Positions 38,566-52,018 of a DNA stretch of 64,000 nucleotides are shown one piece after another. The stretch comes from Lycocorax pyrrhopterus obiensis. Taxonomy: Eukaryota > Chordata > Aves > Passeriformes > Paradisaeidae. Made by a program: the position numbers and the translations under genes. Below the pieces are notes generated by a model. That model searched no databases. It was not told the DNA's origin and worked only from the letters and a program-made list of their open reading frames with translations. The stretch's first letter is position 1. Every line of letters begins with the position of its first letter. The stretch spans positions 135,022,682 through 135,086,681 of the forward strand of contig JACSVZ010000002.1 in the NCBI GenBank assembly GCA_014706295.1, read 5' to 3'.

Positions 38566-39138
38566 TGTCCTGGTTTTGGCTGGGATAGAGTTAATTTTCT
38601 TCCTAGTTGTTTGTGCTGTGGTTTGGATTTAGGATGAGAATAATTTTAATAACACACTGATGTTTTAGTTGCTGATGAGCGGTGCTGACACTAAGGCAAG
38701 AACTTTTCAGCTTCTCACCCCACCCTGACATTAATGAGGCTGGGGGTGAACAAAAAGCTGGGAAGGGACACAACTGGGACAGCTCACCCCAAATGGCCAA
38801 AGGAATAATTCATATAATGTGGTGTCCTGCTCAGCACATAAATCACCGGGAAATCTGGCAGAGGACCACTGCTCAGGAACCGGTTGGGCATTGTCAGTGA
38901 GTGGTGAGCAATTGCGTTTTGCATCACTTGTTCTGTACAACAACAATATATTACTGTTTTTGTTGTTATTATTACTATTACTATTATTTTCTCTCCAGTT
39001 TTTTATTATTAACCCATTTTAATCTCAACCCACAAATTTTATTTCTTTTCCTCTAATCCTCTCCCCCATCCCACTGGCAGTGGGGAGTGAGGGAGTAGCA
39101 GCGTGGTGTTCAGCTCTGTGCTCTGTTAAACCACGACA
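38566..39138 (+). mobile_element. Solo LTR of an avian endogenous retrovirus (ERVL-like), with TSD
   Basis: A 573-bp element with TG...CA termini (starts TGTCCTGG, ends CCACGACA) and an exact 5-bp target-site duplication, GCCAT, at 38561-38565 and 39139-39143. The interior has the layout I recall for a widespread avian LTR: 'ggctgggatagagttaattt' at the 5' end, a T/A-rich (ATT)n stretch at 38950-39020 and a G-rich 3' end. No gag, pol or env sequence adjoins it, so it is a solo LTR. It differs from the LTR at 166-821. Family assignment is inference. Confidence 0.9.
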
Positions 39139-41132
39139 GCCATAACCACACAAGGCAAACCCTGGCTGTGGTGTGTGGCTGTAACTCCCAGCACAGGACA
39201 GTTTTCTCTAACTGAATGGCAGAGACACCAAGAGCTGGGCACAACCTGGCAGGTTAGAAGGAAAACCAGAGCTATGCCACTTGGTACCAGCGCCACAGCT
39301 GGCTACAAAGCCAGCAGCCTACAGCTGAAGGGCTCAGAGCTGCAGACAGCAGACACCGGCTGCCTGTTTGCTCGTGGCCAAAAGCAGTTGCTTAAGGGAA
39401 ATGACAGACGGACAGATTAAGCTTTGGCCTCACCACTTTATTACATGTTTTATATCTCACATCCAACCACACACATTTCAGAGGAATGTGCTGTGAGTAT
39501 GGACACAGCTGGACATCACTGGTACAAACACATTATTGTTTTAATTCACACACAGTCAGAATCTCTGCAGAGCTGTAAGGCAGGAGGGGTTGGGTTCTGC
39601 AGGACACTTCTTCCTAGGCTATAATCTTGCTTTGGAACAATGAGGGCTGCTAAACTCAGGAAGTATCCAGAAGTGGTAGGATTTAAGCATCTGCACTCCC
39701 TCTGCATTGGCAGGTAGCTTTTAACAGGATGCTTTTAAAGCACCATGAAGTTCTCCCTAGTCCTCTCTGGCCTTGTTGACTTTGACCACTGCCAGTACTT
39801 AGGAAGCAAAGCTCCACTTTCTTAGTCAGTATCACTTAAGATTGCAAAGTGGACTAGTTCTTATAGGTTTCAAGAAATTTAGTTCACATAATAAAGGCAG
39901 AATAACCAACTGAAAATTAAATACTAATGAGAAGTGCTAATTATCCCCAGTTCTGAATTAATGTTCTCATATGTGTGCCTACAAATCTGTGAATAATTCC
40001 ACCAGAAAATGTGAGTTGTGGGAATTCATTAATTGTAAACATTAATTAACTTGGAGCCAAAACCATGCAACTGATTTGTCATGGCATAAATCACATCTGA
40101 TATAGAAATATATCTTCAAGAATCTACTTTATGCTCTTTCCTTCCACAGTACATTCTGCAGCAAATTAACTTATTTCTGCTATCATCGGAAACAGAAAAT
40201 AGAAAATAATTTGTGGTTGCAGGTAACTGAGTAAGAGCACCACACTGTGTAGATACATCAGATGGGTTCATGCAGTGAAATGTGCTCACAGCTCCCTGTT
40301 TGGGCACCCGAATCTTCCAGTATGCTGAATTATGCGGACCTCAGAAAGTGCAGCCATGCAAACAGACACAGAGAACCTATTAAAATAACCTGACTTCACT
40401 CTTCCCCACTTCCTAATGGAACAGCTGGCAGTCTAACCAAGTTGCATGCTAATTTGTCCCTGAAACACAACTGAATCAGTGACAGATATCCTGCTGTCCC
40501 CACGGCATAAAGAGGCATGAGGTTTAAACTTTGAGGATATTGCATCTGTTCTTTACAGCACAGGAAAAGTTTTCTAAGAGCAGAAAGAAAAACAATATTG
40601 GTGTACTTCGCAGAAAAAAAAAGTGAAATAATAAAGCAGCCAGAGTTTTAGGTGTTTTGGGGTTGTTTTGTGTTTATTTGGTTGGTTGGGTTTGGGTTTT
40701 TTGTGGGGTTTTTTTCTTCATTTTTGAATGCAAAAAGGCAGATTTTATCAGATCTCACATTGGGTGCAAAGAGACTCAGAACTGTGTTGCTAACAGCAGC
40801 CAATTCTTACAGCTTATAACTATTAATTATATAACTATTAACTGAATTTTTCAGACAGCAGCAACCACCTGGAGCTACACCAGGTAAGAAACAGGACAAA
40901 AGGAGTGACTCCAGCCAATCACACCAGCATCCAGGCAGTTTTACTGATGACTTACCCTTGCCACATACAAAGAAAACTGCAACAGAGGAGGTCTTGGTAA
41001 CAAACAAGTTCTCTTTCTGATTGATCCAGCTGCTTTGAATGGAGTATTGCATATATCCCTAGATTTTAAAAGGGAGCCCGTGTATGTTTTATCTTGCCTA
41101 AGCAAGCTTATTCACCTGTGAAGACAGGCAGA

Positions 41133-41518
41133 GAGTGTTCAGCCCAGATAAGGGATGGCTGCAGGGGGCCCTTAGAGCACCTTCCAGTACCTAAAGGAAG
41201 CATATGAGAGAGTCGGAGAGGCACTTCAGACAAGGGCATGCAGTGATAGGACAAGGGGTAAGGTAATTAAACTGAAAGAGGCAGGTTTAGATTAAATATT
41301 AAGAAAAAGTTCTTTACTGTGAGGATGGTGAGGCACTGGAACAAGTTGCCCAGAGAAGCTGTGGATGTTCCGTCCCTGGAAGTGTTCAGGGCTGGATAGG
41401 TTGGATAGAGCTCTGAGCAACCTGGTCCAGTGAAAGGTGCCCCTGTTCATGGCAGGAGTGTTGTGACTAGATGATCCTTAAGGTCCTTTCTAATTCAAAC
41501 CATTCTATGATTCGTGAT
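41133..41518 (+). mobile_element. CR1 LINE 3' end with terminal repeat
   Basis: A 3' CR1 copy in plus orientation: 'gaggcactggaacaagttgc', 'ccagagaagctgtggatg', 'ctagatgatccttaaggtcc', ending in the terminal repeat 'ccattctatgattcgtgatt'. The intact 3' end and lost 5' part are typical of 5'-truncated insertion. Confidence 0.92.
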
Positions 41519-44057
41519 TCTTTCTGCACAGATTCCCATGTTTTTACTCTTTCTAGAATCTGACATTGCAACTCATGAAAATGTCTTCAAAGCAGCCATT
41601 TTTATTTCTGCTCAGATGGTCACTAGCCCTTGATCAAACCAAGAGCTTGAATTCCTGGTCTCTTTATGACTGGATGTATCCATCTTGTACCTCATGCCCA
41701 TATTTTAGACACCCCAATACACAAGCATAATTCAGTTATTCAGCAAATTCCCATAAATTGCTCAACCTTGTATTGCCATAAGGTACTCTATATTTATTAA
41801 AGGGGACACATGCAACAGGGAGAATGAATAACTTCAAAGAGAAAAATCATTAAAGGCCAATCAGCTGCAATTTCAATGCTGAAAGTGATTGAATTAGTAT
41901 TCAGTCTTATTTCTTTCCCCTCTAAACCTCACTTGTTCTGATAAAAATAAATGCTTATTACTTCTGCATCAATTCTGTCAGCTTGGGGCACCTACTCAAT
42001 ACTTGGCCTCTGACGTGTTTAAGTTTGGGTAAAATGATATACTGAGCTATCTCATATTTAATCCTCAGCAGAGGAAAACACCACAGGATGCATGACTGAT
42101 GTTTTCACATAAAGCAGTTATCATGGCATTACAGCACGCGCATGGCAGACTCATGAACACGTTAATAAAGAATCCAAGATTTGCTGTCAGTAAAGTTAAA
42201 AGATTCTCCTCTCCAAAAGCCACCCCACCCTCCCCAGTACCTCAAGGCAGTATGAATACATACAGGTGTGTGCATATATAGATGAAAATACAAACATACA
42301 CACACAAGTCCTGCACATTCAGAGTATAGCTAACATATTAACACATGTATTAGGGGAATACACCACTAGAAAGTGTATATTCATCACAGCATAATGAAAG
42401 TCACGTTCGAATTTGCTTTCCTGTGTTTTTTCTTGACAACTCCTTGCAACTGCCATTAGATTGCAAAAATGCACTGGAATGGTTTATAAAGGATACTTTG
42501 CATAGAGCATTAGATTGGTAAAGACTAGGACAAGTATTTTCCAGGCCTGCATCTCAAACTGTTAATTATATCTATTTTAATTGATACCCAGCTACCACTT
42601 CATGACAAATATCTTTGTGTAAAGAAAGTTTTTCATAAGTAGCTTAAACCTTTTATAAAGGAAAAAAATATTACTCCAGCAAACACTTCTCCAAGCAAAA
42701 GGGATTATACCTTGATTTTGACATGATCGCAACCGTCTTGACCAAAAGGCTGCTTGATGCTTGGCTCTTCCACCTCAAAGACATCAAGTTATCTTTAACC
42801 TTGCTGATTTTTATCCATAACACAAATGAAAACGTATTGCATGGGGAGGAGGGGAAGCAAATTCCACCAGATTTCCAGAAATGTGTTATAAATGGCACAT
42901 AGGACTGACGGCACAAAAATTTTAAACCAGAATTTTTATTACATGCTAATACGTGATTGACTGCAGGCTTCAAGTTCATCTAATGTGCATAATGAGAACA
43001 GAAAACATAAACTGACAGAAGGCAAGGAAATTAAAAAGTTCTAGTGGCCCATTATTGAAATAAAGCACAAAAAATAAAATATAAGCTTTAACCTTATTTG
43101 TTACTCACACAGGATCCATTGTTTCATTAATGAAGAGCCACTTTATGACAAAGGACATAAATACAGACCAAGTCCTTCCTCTTTTCCTTCACTTTCCTGC
43201 AAAAGAGCACCCACGCTGAGGTAGGGGGAGAGGAAGGAAGGACAGACTCTCTCTCTTCCATCTAGAAGGGCTTGTCCAGACCATCTGGGTTTTGTACATA
43301 AAGAAGACACAGGATAAGAGGCACAGTGTGCACTTTAACACAAGAATACACCTGAATTCTTACCAACCCCCTCCAGTAACTACCTCTGTAAATTTGTGTG
43401 TTGGCAGACATGGAACATTAGCAAGGCTGTACAGGGGATTTCACAGAGATAAACAGGGAGTGCAATAGCGCATATCTTGGCAACAGCCCTGGCCCTGCAG
43501 CGCAGACACCTGTTAGAACTCTGCCCTAGCAGAAAGCTCCTTAACACAAGTCTTATTTTAAGTAAGTTCTTATTTCTATTTTTCTATTTTATTTCAGCAG
43601 CATAGGAAGGATACACGTTTGAAATTAATATAAATCTTTTAAAATAATTTTAAAATTTTAACATTTTTTCTATTTATTTAAACTTGCAGAAGAATACATG
43701 ATGCATTCCAAACATGCAGCCAAGGAAAGCACTGAAAAAGAATACTAAAAACAAATAATGCAGTAACAGCCAAATAAGCCTGTAATAGCCAAATATTTTC
43801 TCAGAAATTCTGTAAAGAGATTGTGATTGGGACCTCTCAGGAAGAACTGTCTGAAAAAGTAAGATTTCAAGAAACAAAATCCTAGAAAAATTGAAGCATG
43901 GTTGTCAGAAAACTATCTCTTTAAAATACCCACATTTTATACTTTGTATAAGCCTACTTAAGATAAGCTGAACAAATGAGCCTTAAGAGTAATTGAACAC
44001 AGAAATGGAAATGTTGATAGGGAGTGTCTCCTGGTGGCTTGCATCCATTTACTTACT

Positions 44058-44803
44058 ATAGAATGGTTTGGATTGAAAGGGACCTTAAAGATCATCTAGT
44101 TTCAACCCCACTGCCATGGGCAGGGACACCTTGCACTAGACCAAGTTGCTCAAAGCCCCATCCAGCCTGGTGCTGAACACTTCAAGGGACAGGGCATCCA
44201 CAACTTCTCTGGGCAACTTGGTCCAGTGCCTCACCACTCACACAGTAAAGAACTTCCTCCAGTATTTAATCTAAACCTACTCTCTTTCAGTTTAAATTCA
44301 TTATCTCTAGTCCTATCTCTACATGCCCTTGTCCAAAACCCCTCTCCACCACTACGGCAGGCCCCCTGTAGGCACTAGGAGGCTGCTCTAAAGTCTCCTC
44401 AGAGCCTTCTCTTTCCCAGGCTGAACAACTCCAACTCTCTCAGCCTGTTGTCACAGACAAGGTGCTCTGACCCACTGATCATCTTCGTGTCCCTCCTCTG
44501 GACTTGCTCCAACTGGTCCACGTCTCTCTTATGTTGGGCCCTCAGAGCTGGATGCATTTCTGCAGGTGGGGTCTCACCAGAGCAGAGCAAAGGGGCAGAA
44601 TCACCTCTCTGGACCCACAGGCCGTGCTTCACATGATGCAGCCCAGGACACGTCTGGCTTTCTGGGCTGCAAGTGCACATTGCTGGGTCATGTCCAGCCT
44701 CTCATCCACCAGCACCCCCAAGTCCTTTTCTCCAGGGCCGCTCAGTCCATTCTCTGCCCAGCCTGCTTTTGTGTTTGGGATTGCCCTGCCTCGGGTGCAT
44801 AGT
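44058..44803 (-). mobile_element. CR1 LINE 3' portion
   Basis: A 745-bp CR1 copy on the minus strand: begins 'tatagaatggtttggattga', then 'ggaccttaaagatcatctag', 'ccctgtaggcactaggaggc' and 'cagcacccccaagtcctttt'. Open frames at 44399-44680 and 44629-44829 (minus) and 44504-44842 (plus) come from it and are not genes. Confidence 0.92.
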
Positions 44804-46508
44804 AGCTTGCTGTGCAACAGCACTCCCAATTCCTCAAGGTAACAGTTTAAATAATAAAATATCCTTGACTCTCATAGAAGCAAAATAAGAGAGAGACTAC
44901 TTGATATGCTGTTCCTGGGAACCATGATTACAGATGAGAAACATGGAAAAAAGGATGAACCTTTTCCCCGTGTTCAGTTATTTCCAGATGCAAACAAGAA
45001 CTCCTTTGAAACAGACACACATTTGGAATGTGAGTAATAGCTCTGAAGAGGTAACCATTTTACTTGACTTTGTTCCCTCTGCTCCAGGAGACAGCAGAGC
45101 ATGTTTCCAGACATGTAACTCAAAGCAAGAAGAATCTGACAAAGAACAGCTGAAATTCTCATCTATATTGAAGCTACCTGCAGTAGACTAGAGGTGACAA
45201 AAGCATGTTGACTATGATTCCTTTGCTCTTTCATTCCTCCATTTCCCAAACATCACATGTTCTTAACTCTGTGTCGCCAAAGATTAAACCTCAGGTTACT
45301 AAGTAATATTCATATACATTGAAAAGCACTTAATTTATGCTCCAAAGTAATAAACTATATAAAATCTTTTCTATAGGACCTCTGAAGGAAGGAACTACCA
45401 CCTAGTTTAACACTATTGGCCAACAAATAAAATTTAGATGCAAAACAGTCATGCAACAGTAATACATTCACTGAGCCTTCTCAAAAAGCATTTTCAAGTC
45501 AGTTTTAAAAGGACAGAATGAAAAGAGGTTTACAAATCCAGTATGTCTTAACTTACCCAGGTAAAAGTAAAGAAAAGCTTTTCAGTATTGGATATACAAT
45601 ATAATCCTGCTGTAAAGAGAAGGAAAATCAGGTTCCTTGAAAAGCTTCTGCATTTGGAGTGTTTTTGCAAGCCACAACTGCTTGCCTCTCTCTTGTTACT
45701 TAATCAGTTCACTGATACAAATCTGGAGAATTTCCAGGACAGTGAAAACAATCACAACTAAAGAAACACTTATTCTTCTCTCAACAGATTTTTACACAGT
45801 TCTGAAATAATATTGGTAGGGAAATGCAAACTAAAAGGCCACTTGTATTTGTGTCTCAGTACTTTGGTACCACAGACGACAGCAGCTTTCCTGCCAGTAC
45901 ACAACATATTAGGCATTCTTTGCTATGGATCTGTAAGCCAACTATGAAAAAAGCCCAACCCAGGGTGGAGCTGTCACAACTGACTCTTTGGTTTAAATGT
46001 ATTCACAATGCCAATTTATAGTAAGAAACAAAAATCTTCAGATACAACTATTCAACTCAATTAACCATACCAGTTTGCTACACCAAAGCATCCTCATTGG
46101 CCTGAGTACTCTTACATTGCAAATATAACATGTTTTGACTTATGCATCATAGACAGAACAGTTAAGTGACAACACAGCATTTACAGTGGCATCTGAGGCA
46201 GAAGCAGCACCTCTGAGTTTCCCATCCCCGGTTAGAATACTGGTGCTTTTTCTGTCAGCCATTTTCTCACTGTAAATGAGTCACTTGAAATGAAGTATAA
46301 AGTCAAATGAAAATGACACAACTGAGAGTATGACAAGATTTTAACTAATAGCACTCGATGTATAATTGACAGCTATACATTGACCCTTACTTTGCTTCTG
46401 GAAAAAGCTATTAAAACGTATTCTAGAAATGTGAACAGATTTTACTGCAAGGATAAATAAGCCCCAAACCAATAATCTAATATGTGCATAAACAATAAAA
46501 CTGCTCCA

Positions 46509-46514
46509 TTTAAT
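46509..46514 (-). promoter_or_regulatory. Candidate NUDCD1 polyadenylation signal (ATTAAA)
   Basis: On the minus strand ATTAAA occurs about 550 bases after the NUDCD1 stop. I found no canonical AATAAA between them downstream of the stop; one AATAAA at 47092-47097 lies inside the coding sequence. Assignment is weak. Confidence 0.25.
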
Positions 46515-47063
46515 TACCAGTAGAAGAAACGTAATAATCCATTCATTTCACTCACATTTCACTCAAAACTACTGAATGTCAAAAGATCAAATCAGTTTTT
46601 TGGTCAACAGTATTTGAACTGGAGATTTTTTTTCTGTATGATACATTGTACTATGCACATCATATGCTTGTAACTTTATCTGACTACTTTTTTCAGAGGT
46701 AAACAGTGGCATTTAAAAACAGAAGTGAATTCTCAAAACTCAGAAGTACAGAAAATAAAGTCACTTGGAAAAAGCAATGCATAAATTATTCACCTATGCA
46801 ACAGCAGCATCCGACAATTACTTTGAGAAAGATGTTAATGCAGGAGACATTTTCCCATAGCTCTGAAAAAGCTTACTTCTGTGGCAGCAAAGTCAAAAAA
46901 CTCTCACTTTCTTACAGAAAAATTCTAATGAAGAAATTTGGTTCCCCTGTAAAACATCCCCTTTTTGATTTTCAGCAAATTGTACTCAACTTGTCAGATA
47001 GTCTACCTATCCAGTTCTATTAACAAATTGTTAACACAAACTACAGCAGAGCACACTGAATAA

Positions 47064-47356
47064 TTAATTTCCAGAGTTCACCTTTATTAAAAACAAGGTT
47101 TTTGTTGTGAGAACAAATAATCTCTCACTCGTAGCTTGAAAGCCTAAGATAGGATCATTGGCTTCCAGGGTTGCTACCAGCTGCTTAGCAACCTGCCCTA
47201 CTTGTCTTCCTTCCTTCCTGTTGTAGAGAACTGTGGCCAGAGGAGTCGGCTGGCGATAGATGAAAACTCGTCGCAAGCACTCGCAAAGAGCAGCGTAGGA
47301 GTAATCTGGAGCACAAGCCATGAACTTCTTGTCTTGTTTTGATGCTTGGACATAAC
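47064..47356 (-). CDS. NUDCD1: NUDCD1 last exon (about residues 487-583)
   Basis: Encodes the C-terminal 97 residues plus stop. It opens by completing a split Gly codon (G|GT) and continues Y-V-Q-A-S-K. Conserved stretches: '[16 protein letters not shown]', '[15 protein letters not shown]', '[10 protein letters not shown]' and the terminal '[10 protein letters not shown]', ending TAA. The acceptor is CTGTATAG just upstream (47358-47357 on the plus map). An AATAAA hexamer lies within the coding bases near the end (47092-47097). Confidence 0.95.
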
Positions 47357-47469
47357 CTATACAGCCCAAAACCAAGTAGATGGGATAAGTAATATATGGG
47401 TCTCAACAGAATTTTAACTGGTTGATAAAAACCCAAGCTCAACTTAAAAAATAATATGCAATTTGTAAA

Positions 47470-47540
47470 AACAAACAACAACAAAACAAAACAAAAAACC
47501 CAACAAAACAAAAAAAAAACCCCACAAACAAACAACCAAA
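47470..47540. repeat. A/C-rich low-complexity tract in NUDCD1 intron
   Basis: Successive AAAC and AAAAC units with A runs; a simple low-complexity repeat just upstream (in gene sense) of the last NUDCD1 exon. Confidence 0.8.
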
Positions 47541-48565
47541 CCTTTCTTATTACATAAGCCAGTACTTTCTGAAGGAATGCATTACCCAGTTTAATACCAA
47601 TATAAAATTCTTGTGTACCTCATCTTAACTGGTGTTTTGGATACATATGTATAGCAAGATACTCTTCCCACATCTGGCTCCTCTCTGCCTCACAAGGTCT
47701 TTCATTTTCTCAGCACGATCATAAGGCACAGACATGGTCCATATGGGCAATCTTGGCCCAACATTAGCAGTCTAAGCAGAATAAATCTCTTCTCCCTCCT
47801 CATTTCCCAGTGTGTAATTGCATTTAAAAATTAAGATTTCTGAGTCTACCTAATCTTGAACAGACACTTAAAACTTGTCTTCTGTTTAGAAGTGACTAAA
47901 AAAAATGAGTTTCTTTTTAACACACTGTAATTTCTGTTAATATTCACTCAGAAGGAAAAAAAGCCTCCCTTTTCCATTTTCATTACAGGACTCTAGTACC
48001 AAACAGACTAACTTCAGACTGATTTCCTTTCACATTTCTGTAAAGAGAATTGAGATACAATCTTTGCAAAGTGATCTACCATCTTTCTGAAAGGTTATTT
48101 GCTTCACTTCCATTGAACAATGCATACCAATGGTTATCACATGGGACAACAAGACAGGAAAAATCTAAAGGTGACTTATTAAAACACCTTACCATAAGAT
48201 TACATACACCTAGACATATAATCAATTAACTGCAGCTACTGCCCTGATGATGTCTGAGTGTTAAGGTGGTGATCATGCTTTTCAGTCTAACTCAAGGTCA
48301 CTCAACCGAGGAACTCTCCTTTTTACTGTGCAGTACTGTGCTTACATCCTATAAATGGTCTGAAAAAGCTTGTTCTCCTCCCAGGGCATAAACATTTTAT
48401 TTCCATGTTCTCTTATTTCTAAAATTAAGCTACCATGCTGCTATCAACAGAATTATAATAACTTTCAATGCAGATTTAAAAAAGTGAAATATCAACATAT
48501 GCCATAGCAGAAGTATTCAGATAGAAAAGTCTCAGAGGTGTGTGACACAGAAGTTAATTTCTTAC

Positions 48566-48725
48566 CTAAAGCATTAAAAGTTGCAATATGTTCCCACATA
48601 TTCTCTGGTTGGTCAGAGTGAGGCTGCCAGAGAAGAGCATCAACATCATGCCTCAGGCAGAAGCATGGCATTTCTCTGGGATTCACAACAACTGAGAAAA
48701 GATACTGGTTGCTTCCAAGATTAAT
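48566..48725 (-). CDS. NUDCD1: NUDCD1 exon (about residues 434-487)
   Basis: A 160-base exon beginning [10 protein letters not shown] and containing '[19 protein letters not shown]' and '[10 protein letters not shown]'. Acceptor TTTGCTTTCAG, donor TTTAG|GTAAGA. It ends in phase 1, its last G joining GT of the next exon to make Gly. Confidence 0.95.
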
Positions 48726-49719
48726 CTGAAAGCAAAATGAATACAAAATATTGATTCAAAGCATAAATAGCAGATTCTGTTACACATACTGCCAAAGTAA
48801 GATGATCAACAGTTCTGTGTTTGTTAGTTGACAAAATGTTTGAATACGTTATACTGCATCCCACTGATCAACAGCTCAGTACACCACAGGTGCCTTACAC
48901 ATTTCAAGGAGATGCAATTAAGTTTGTTGGAGTAATATTTAGAGAAACATTATGTCCACTACACAAGCAAATGGGAATGTGTTTTGTGCAGAAATGGTTT
49001 TCTAGGATAGATCCTAACCTACCACTTTGGATGTTAAGAAAAGACTCCTTCTAAGTAATCACATCTGATTTTCTGCAGGGCTAACAGAGAAGGAATACTG
49101 TCCCTCTCAGGTAAAAGCTGGCAAGCACTGAAACAAAGACTAATTGGAATACTAAAATTATGAAAATTCAACATTTTTTAATTTACTCACAATCAAATAA
49201 TTACTAAATTTCAGGTTAGCACACTCTTCAATAAAAATGTTTGCAGGAGTTTTGGGTAAAAAGCTGTACCAGCCACATTTCTGAAGGAAAAGGCCCTATA
49301 ATTGCTAACAAGAAACCCCAAACAACATGAAAGAAGAACTAAATCAAAGTGAAAATATATTCCTGTATGCTGAAAAATATACTGAAATACTCATATTACT
49401 ACATACTTCAACAAGGACCAAACCTGCAAGTTCCCATAGAAGAGGTTGAAATTAATATTTCCTACCCACAGTAACTGTCCTTTGACCATAATGCTTTAAG
49501 CACATTAGCCTTTGAATTACTTTTATGCCACCCACTTTAAGAACACTTTACAAGAACCCTGGAGTTCAAACTTTGTCCACAATGTCTTGCTGCCTGCTAG
49601 AAAGCAGCCTTTCTTGATCCTATGATCTCATGTTCCTCCTGATCTGTGTAAAGTCTCTGGGGCACAAACTTTTTACCCTTCAGTGTGAGAAGCAGCAGTT
49701 TAGGCTGAGTTATTTAGAA

Positions 49720-49850
49720 CTTTACCCAGTCTGGTCTTGAAAATCTCAAGGACAGAGGTTGCACAACTTACTAGGCAACCCAAACCATGCTACAACAATG
49801 AAGTAGTTTTTGCTTTCATCCAGTTTTAACTTTTTGTTTCTGTTGGTAGA
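49720..49850 (-). mobile_element. CR1 LINE fragment (degraded) in NUDCD1 intron
   Basis: A diverged stretch resembling the CR1 3' region on the minus strand ('ccagtctggtcttgaaaatc', 'tctcaaggacagaggttgc', 'ctaggcaacccaaacc'). Confidence 0.6.
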
Positions 49851-50451
49851 AACATCTTCAAAAAAAGCCCAAGACAACAAGTTAATCTGTAATGTTTTCA
49901 TAGGATTTTGTTGTTTCCAACTCTAGGCAACAGACCAGATCAAATCCTAACTTAATGTTAGTCAGGGTTCCTTACAGCCCAGACCAAGCCCACTATTGAA
50001 GCAGTTTGCCTCCAGTCTGTTATTTTCAGTGTGATTGACAAAGAAGTATTATAAAGTGATCTATGCTCCAGCTTCTTAGTAAAAAAGGTCAGGTTTCTGC
50101 CAGGCTGTCTGAAAAATTACTGAGGAAAATGCAAACTAAGTCATCTAAAGAATTTTATGCCACTGAAAAAGACCCTGTTCTTATAATTATTTTGATATAA
50201 CTTTGGTTTTTCAAATGGCTCACTTGTGAAAGTATTTTTTTTTAATCAGAACAAAAGAAGCTTTGTTTTTATATTAAAATGACATTGAAGGACACATGTG
50301 GGTTGACAATTTTTGTTGCTACTGTGATTTGATATTATGGGAGAAATTTATGTTATTTCAATAGTCTACAGATTTTTGTACCAATAACAGAAGTCAAATT
50401 CCAAATTAAAAAATGTTTTAAAGTAGTTCTGTAATAACTTGCAGTACTTAC

Positions 50452-50577
50452 TATATGAGTGACTTTCAAGGTATCGCCATCAAATCTGCACAAGCTTGCA
50501 CCATCTTCAAGAAAAGCATCACATTCTTCTAATTCTTGAGCATTACAAGGTGAGTTTTCCTTTTCAGGGTTTGGATT
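50452..50577 (-). CDS. NUDCD1: NUDCD1 exon (about residues 392-433)
   Basis: A 126-base exon (42 codons, phase 0 at both ends) reading N-P-N-P-E-K-E-N and '[17 protein letters not shown]', then '[15 protein letters not shown]'. Acceptor is a T-run followed by CAG; donor ATA|GTAAGT. Joined to the previous exon it reads LTSE-NPNPEK, two residues shorter at this junction than the mammalian sequence I remember. Confidence 0.94.
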
Positions 50578-51879
50578 CTGAAAAAAAGAATGAACTACAC
50601 TGAAAATTGAAACTACTGCAAAAAAAAAATCCTTTTTATAACAAAAAAAAAATCGAACATGAAGAATCATTTGCATATCCATACATACTGAAAGATTAAG
50701 CTATTATGTACTTACTCAAAATTAATAGAATTATTTCTGCTGTGGAGGACAGCACAAGTGGTAGGTACAATAAAATCAATTTCAATTTGAGGAAAGGTAC
50801 ATAAGCCACTAAACCATAGACAATAAATTCCCTTCTCTAAGTAGCAAAAGTATACAACCCTGAAAACATATGCACATTTAGTAAATGTACATCAGTGTAA
50901 GCTTGTTTCAGCCTGCCATCAGAAATGCTATTAAAAAAATGGATTAATTCATTTTGTAAGCAGCTCTAAGTACACGACATATTTTAGTTTTGCTAATAAT
51001 AATTTTAATTTATTAAAAACCGTTTAAAATTAATGAAAACTTATGATTAAAAAATCCTCACTTTAAGCGCAGTATGAGGTACAGAAGAAAAGTAATTTGA
51101 AGTTCCAAATAAATCTATGGTCAAAAGATATACTACAATATCTTGCTCACAAATGCTGAGGGAGAGAGGAGAGAAATCAATCTGAATACTAAACAGAATT
51201 TATTTTAATAACACTTTTCAGCCTTATTATAAACAAAGTAATAATCCAAACCTAATATATCAAAATCCACAAGGAGTCACAGTTCACAAGTTTCAGATGA
51301 GATGCCATTTTCTAATTAAACCAAGAATTAAACCAAAATAGCAGCTAAAAATTACATTTTACTTTAAGTAGGCTTCCTGTACAACAATAATGCCAGAAAG
51401 TTCATGAGTCATGTTTATAGTTTCCTAAATTTTCCTTTTAAACCTGTCATTTACACTCACTGTCTGTAGATCAAGTACAGTACCCCTAGGAAGACAGTAT
51501 AAAAGTTTTGCTAATCTACTGATAAACAAGAAACAGACATCTTTCAAACTCATTTAAATTAATTGCTTTAAAACAAACTGCCACATCCTAAACAGTAGGA
51601 ACAAAGTTTATTTTCCATGTTAAGTTAGGCTTCTGTTTGGTGCACAGGTAAGTTAAATTCTGTCCCCCTTGAAGATGATTTTACTGTTCAAAGGACATTC
51701 ACAACTCTAGTGCCATTAGTTCGTTAACAGTTTTGATTAAAAATGAATGTAGTTAGGAGTCTAAATAGTAAATGAACTGATGAGCTGGGTCAATGCAGTG
51801 CAAATTGAGGTATCAAGAAAAGACAACGTGCAAAAGTACAAGAATTTTAAATGTTTGGTTCTCAACTCTTTACCATTAC

Positions 51880-52018
51880 TTCAGAAGTAAGATGCATCAG
51901 GCTTTCAGATATTTCAGAGCATTGGGAAGAGTCCATAATGAATTCCCCTCTTGTGTCACCAATGATTAACTCTGGCCACCGGGATCCCTCATTTTTCTTA
52001 ATCAGAGAAATTTCCAGA
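51880..52018 (-). CDS. NUDCD1: NUDCD1 exon (about residues 345-391), end of CS domain
   Basis: A 139-base exon. Its first base completes a Ser codon (AG|T), then L-E-I-S-L-I-K-K closes the CS domain fold. It continues 'WPELIIGDTRGEFIMDS' and 'SESLMHLTSE'. Acceptor GCATTTTAG, donor GAA|GTAATG, phase 0 at the end. Confidence 0.94.

Larger units (their letters stand above)
23727..47063. other. TRHR-NUDCD1 intergenic region
   Basis: No protein-coding exon with recognisable homology was found on either strand. The interval is filled by unique AT-rich sequence plus the CR1 fragments, the solo LTR and the simple repeats listed separately. All longer open frames here derive from repeats or show no family features. 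The right-hand end should include the 3' UTR of NUDCD1 (minus strand), whose limit is not resolved. Confidence 0.65.

Noticed and set aside
44399..44842. Open frames on both strands
   Set aside because: Inside the CR1 element at 44058-44803.
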